DNA of 64,000 bases from positions 310,001-374,000 of the forward strand of contig NW_017386033.1 in the NCBI RefSeq assembly GCF_000237925.1, read 5' to 3'. The first letter of the stretch is position 1. Every line of letters starts with the position of its first letter. The stretch is from Schistosoma mansoni. Lineage: Eukaryota; Platyhelminthes; Trematoda; Strigeidida; Schistosomatidae. The notes beneath the pieces were generated by a model. It was given only the letters and a program-made list of their open reading frames with translations. It did no database searches and was not told the DNA's origin. Position numbers and translations under genes: made by a program. Shown here piece by piece: positions 60,052 through 64,000 of this stretch.

Positions 60052-60533
60052 CTAAAAAAATTTTAAAAAGTGAATTTAGTAATCATAATATTAATAATTT
60101 CATTTAGATATTTAGTGAACTATGGTGAATATAACTACGAAATGTGTTAGCGCATCACTACAGATAAGCACTTCATTCAAGCATTTCTTCTGTGGCATTC
60201 AACCATTCAGATATTGAGTACAATGTTTGCCATTTCATGCGAAAAGCAGAACTTTAATAAATTAAGTTTCGCTTCATTCTACCTTAAGAATACAACAAGA
60301 TAACTAACTAGATGAAAAAAATATAGGCGTAAATGAACGAATTCCTTTATTTCTATTTGAAACAATAGTAGTAATAAATGTGAAAGTGGTTTCATGCAGT
60401 TCATAAATTTTAAATTCAAAGAATTTTGGTTCAAGAGAAATTTTAAATGAAATGTAATTCAAGATGTTACATGATTTGAAGTAGTTAGCAAGAAACTCTA
60501 GCTAGTTTTTGTGCTAGTAGGCATTAGTCAAAG

Positions 60534-61799
60534 AGGCGTACCTAGGACCTTAAAGGGAACAATCCAGGTCGCACCGGTTCACAGTCTAACACGTTATCCA
60601 CCATCTGACATCTCAAGACAGAACAAACAATTTTGAGTCATTTAAACTAATGGTCACAATTAGAATTGTTTGGTAAATTTTTATCCATATTAGATAAACA
60701 TGAGATTAGTCACTATTGGACGATCAATCAATTTCACAACGTAACTAATTAATCAATAGATGCTAAAGTTGGTAACATCATCGACAGCAATGCACAAAAT
60801 TATAGAAGTGAGTTGAAGTATTGTCAACTACTATCTTAGTAATATTAACTACAAGTGACTGGGAATCTTAGGTAACATAGTTCAGAGATTACTGTGGTAG
60901 TTAATTTACAGTTAAATATTCAGTTTATGAGTTCGTTTTTCATTTGGCCTTTAAAGACTGGACTTTATTCTGTATGCTGTCATACCAAAATTTCAAATTA
61001 TATACTTAATATTTCACGCAGTTAATTTGTCGAAATATATTTTAAAGTCAATAACCATATTCAATACATATCTTGTTCAAATAAATGTCTGTGAATAAGT
61101 CAGTAAATTTACTTTACCTATCAATAGTATGTACAGCGTGAAATTCCATAAAAGTATGTTGTAAAGTTAAGTAACCCCTATTCGTAGATTACCAGATTGG
61201 GTGCAATTATTGTAATCAATAGATAGGGAAGTTGAATGGCGTATTTCGGAATCGATCACAATGAGACATACGTACTCACTTTTTGTCCTTACTTTGGTAC
61301 TGAGTTTCAATATAATCTTATCCCAATGAATTCATTATTTCTACGTTAATCATATTTCCTTTGCTTAATCTTTCCTGCCACCACTGTTTGTGACACTCCT
61401 TTGATTAGTCTGATTTTTTTGTAATTTCATCTCGTTATGCTGAACCCATGGACATTTGTACCAGGTTCTACGTTGCTTATGTCTAACCGAAAAGGATAGC
61501 ATGAAGTCGAATCAATTGACATAATCTTTGTTTAACGTTGAGTGGATGAATTAATAGCTTTACAAATCTACGTATTTAATATAATTTAGAAATGTAGATT
61601 ATTAATTCTTACATTTATTGCCCATCCCCTTTTAGTCGAAAGATTTGTAGTGTCTAGTACTATGCCAAAACTACATATACGGAGTTAAATGGAAGATTTA
61701 TATTCACAACATATTCAGACGTCTATCAAAACTAGAGTCAGATCATCAGGTCACCAAAGGCTTGTTAGTTTATTCCATCCATACTGCATAAGATTAACA
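60534..61799 (-). repeat. Large inverted repeat, right arm
   Basis: It is the near-identical reverse complement of 50,592-51,857. It lies upstream of the ODAD1-like exon at 60,051, so it is probably within an intron. The plus strand here contains a LINE family-A-like 3' UTR (ATCGATCACAATGAGACATA near 61,252 to CTACGTTGCTTATGTC near 61,470). Confidence 0.9.
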
Positions 61800-61967
61800 T
61801 CTATTTATCTAATTTTGTAATTCCGGAGTTTTAATAGATCTGAACATCACTTTCAATACAAATAAACATAATCACTATGATCAGTGAAAAATGTGGAATA
61901 TTAAACACCGCTTTTGTGGACGGTCGCTCAATTTTGTGGATTGGTTAAAGTTAGACATTAACACCAG

Positions 61968-62160
61968 TGGTTGCCGGCTCAGCGGTCTACAGGTTAAGCG
62001 CTCGCGCGCGGGACCGATATGTCCTGGGTTGGAATCTCGCGGGACGGGATCGTGGATGCGCACTACTGAGCAGTGGGAGAAAACGGCCGTCCAGTGCCTC
62101 CAGGTTTTCCATGGTGATCTAGCTTCAATTGACTAATGAATTCAACTGTTAAATTGCTTT
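61968..62160 (+). mobile_element. SMalpha-type SINE with hammerhead-type core
   Basis: tRNA-like head: GGCTCAGCGGTCTACAGG (A box, 61,976-61,993) and GGGTTGGAATCTCGC (B box, 62,026-62,040). The hammerhead-like layout is at 62,053-62,100. The first core box reads CTGAGCAG (62,066-62,073), stem II is shortened, GAAAAC lies at 62,079-62,084, and a self-complementary stem III ACGGCCGT (62,083-62,090) leads into a GTC triplet (62,089-62,091). Stem I pairs GCACT with AGTGC. The box-1 and stem-II changes make cleavage doubtful. A second, more diverged copy is at 2.09-2.23 kb. Confidence 0.8.
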
Positions 62161-62660
62161 TGTTACAGTTTTAAAGTTCTACACTGTTACAGTTTCGGGT
62201 TATTTATAAACTAACGTGAAATTAAACTCCATACTGAGTGAAATGGGTGAGCACGACAACGTTAATCCCTCAATGTACTATAAAATAGTCACGAAATATC
62301 AACCTTAGTTTGAGAAATTAGGCAATCGTTTCCCCTAATGAGTCACTTTTCCATTTCTCCTTGATTGATTTCGTGTCCCAATACATCTCATAAGAACTTA
62401 AAGGATGTATATTAGAAGCAGTATATAGTTGAACCATTACAGGTTTAAAATTTTGACCAATCTCATCGTAAGAGCAAATAGAAGTGCATTATCTCTTAGC
62501 TTTTATCAACTTGTCAAGTGAAGATAATAATTTGTGAAATTCGTGCAGTCTACTTCATATCATACAAGTGGATGTTCAAAAAATATAGCAGTACAGATTT
62601 TCACCTTGTCAAAGATTTTGAATTATAACAGATAATTTATTGAATCCATTAATTTCCTAT
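62161..62660. other. No gene seen
   Basis: AT-rich sequence between the SINE and the Penelope-like fragment. No exon of the ODAD1-like gene could be placed. Confidence 0.35.
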
Positions 62661-62663
62661 TGT

Positions 62664-62978
62664 TTAGTGTCTGAAGTCTGTTTTAACTGACCAAATGATA
62701 TGGGAAGACGAATTTTGAGATGGTGGAGAAGGTTTGTGGCTCAGGTTGAGTTTTTTCTCTGAGCTGGATGTATTGGTAGTGGAGCTTTTGTTATTCATCT
62801 GGACAGGATCATCAATACAAACTTCAAGTGGAAGCGAAGTGTTTGAATTTCTCCACATATTACTCAAAGCTTTTCCTATCAACCATGGTCTTGATTGGTT
62901 ATTGTCGACCTTCAACCCGTCAATGTCTACTTTATATTGATTGTCTCTCTCCTTGATACATATAGGACCAAGAACCAA
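62664..62978 (-). mobile_element. Penelope-like element 3' fragment
   Basis: The minus-strand frame contains ALSNMWRNSNTSLPLEVCID and NKSSTTNTSSSEKK, closely similar to VNHMWRNSNTSLLPEVCADD and ESSTTKPSSLENK in the Penelope-like insertion at 26.8-27.5 kb. Only the terminal region is present. Both copies share CTTCTCCACC at the end, which helps fix the element's 3' boundary. Confidence 0.75.
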
Positions 62979-63536
62979 ATTACTACCTTAATGACCTTAG
63001 TTCCCAATGTTTAGTTACATAACATCTTATTCTTAGAATTACAGATCCACTTTTGTCGTACTTTCTTGAGTTTTATCTGGGCTACACGCATTTAATCTTA
63101 TACTCAGTGCTTTTTATTGTTGGTATTATGTAATTTCAACTTTCTTATTAACCTGTCTACATGTGCTGTCGACATGTTTTCTTATCATTTAACATAGAAG
63201 CATTCAAACATCTCTTATAGTCCATTCATATTCATAGTTGTTTAATTAATCTTGATATATGAGAATATATCTAATATTATAAAGCAAAGTATGTACACAG
63301 TTTTTTTTCAAAATCAAGACCATTAACCCTAGACTGTAGGCAGCTGAAGAGAAAACACGAAATAAATGAATTATTATTCCACTACATTTGTCTCTTTTCA
63401 GACAAATTTATCAGTAGGAAGAATTGTAAGGAATGAAATGTGGTTTGTTAGTTAATTGTATTTCTAACAACTCTACTCAAATTATTGAAGTACAATACTG
63501 ATATGAAATGTATAAATAACTAGTCTTCAGTAATAT
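62979..63536. other. No gene seen
   Basis: AT-rich sequence without a recognised repeat or exon. Confidence 0.35.
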
Positions 63537-63842
63537 TGTGGTGTGGGTTACTTATATCTACATAAGTAGTATATAACAGTGGTCGATCATTGAATGTATT
63601 TCAGTAGAAGATCGATAACGAAAGAACGGGAACGAAACGTGATTGGTATGAAAATGCATGAACAATAATAATCGGAGACGATGGACTGATATTTGCATAA
63701 GGAACAGTCAAGATTGAGACGATTGATTAATAGTTTGCAAATTAATTATTTACTATATGGTTCTCTTTTTTTTACTGAGATATTCTGTAATTTTGTGCCT
63801 AAATACGTTTGGTTGTCCCCACTCGTGTTCTCTTTCAATACA
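63537..63842 (+). mobile_element. LTR (Boudicca/CsRn1-like), probably solo
   Basis: It begins TGTGGTGTGGGTTAC and ends TTTCAATACA. At 306 bases it is similar along its length to the LTRs at 10,854 and 18,059. No gag sequence follows within the 158 bases to the window end, so it could be solo or the 5' LTR of an element that continues. Confidence 0.7.
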
Positions 63843-64000
63843 TTATAATCTTTTACTTTAGATTGTTCGTAAGGACGTCAAATAAGTCTGTATTATTCGG
63901 ACTATATGGTTTTTAAGATTCAGTTAGTCAAGAGTAAATAATAATGACGCAATTATATCAGTTTGTAGTATTCCTTAAATCATCAAGTTTAGACATATTT

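Noticed and set aside
61976-62045. A functional tRNA gene
   Set aside because: A and B boxes are present, but no cloverleaf closes and the hammerhead-like segment follows, so it is a SINE head.
1-64000. CRISPR array, bacterial operon or viral genome layout
   Set aside because: Introns, SINEs and LINEs show a metazoan nuclear genome; no regularly spaced repeats with unique spacers were seen.

Overview
The window is flatworm nuclear DNA, almost certainly Schistosoma. The evidence is AT-rich sequence, very short 5' introns with long repeat-filled later introns, tRNA-like SINEs carrying hammerhead ribozyme cores (the SMalpha type), RTE-like and CR1-like LINEs, a Merlin DNA transposon, Penelope-like pieces and LTRs resembling the Boudicca/CsRn1 group. 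All family assignments come from reading the sequence and remembered family features; no database was searched.

Three host genes are supported. (1) NLE1/Notchless, minus strand, 21,786 to 3,718: seven coding exons that join in phase into 564 residues. It is a WD40 ribosome-assembly factor for the 60S subunit. (2) MRPS26 (mS26), plus strand, 43,428 to 45,715: four exons, 216 residues, with two introns of 33 and 34 bases. (3) The C-terminal part of an outer-dynein-arm docking protein of the ODAD1/CCDC63 type, minus strand, 60,051 to 54,881: five exons, with the N-terminal exons not found. The genes serve unrelated processes (cytoplasmic ribosome assembly, mitochondrial translation, ciliary motility), and no shared regulation is visible.

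Most of the rest is repeats. 1-3.5 kb: LINE 3' ends and a SINE. 3.7-21.8 kb: NLE1, whose introns hold a 2.8-kb LINE, an LTR/gag fossil, a 3.4-kb minus-strand LINE, a solo LTR, SINE pieces and a 0.5-kb retroposon. 22.6-24.6 kb: nested Merlin transposons with a 9-base target duplication, a retroposon insertion and telomere-like repeats. 25.1-30.1 kb: a CR1 LINE with a PHD-finger ORF1, split by a Penelope-like GIY-YIG element and then locally inverted. 30.7-32.0 kb: a second LTR-element fossil. 32-42.9 kb: LINE fragments, dispersed repeats and little-understood sequence. 43.4-45.7 kb: MRPS26. 46.4-50.7 kb: an LTR-like repeat, decayed LINEs and a SINE-like piece. 50.6-61.8 kb: a near-identical 1,266-bp inverted repeat pair that brackets the 3' half of the ODAD1-like gene. 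62-64 kb: a SINE with a hammerhead core, a Penelope-like fragment and an LTR.

No new gene system was found. The most notable structures are the invertible CR1/Penelope composite, the large young inverted repeat around ODAD1, the covarying hammerhead stems in two SINE copies, a separate Penelope-type hammerhead inside an ODAD1 intron, and several retroposon insertions only about 46-54 bases long, flanked by target duplications.
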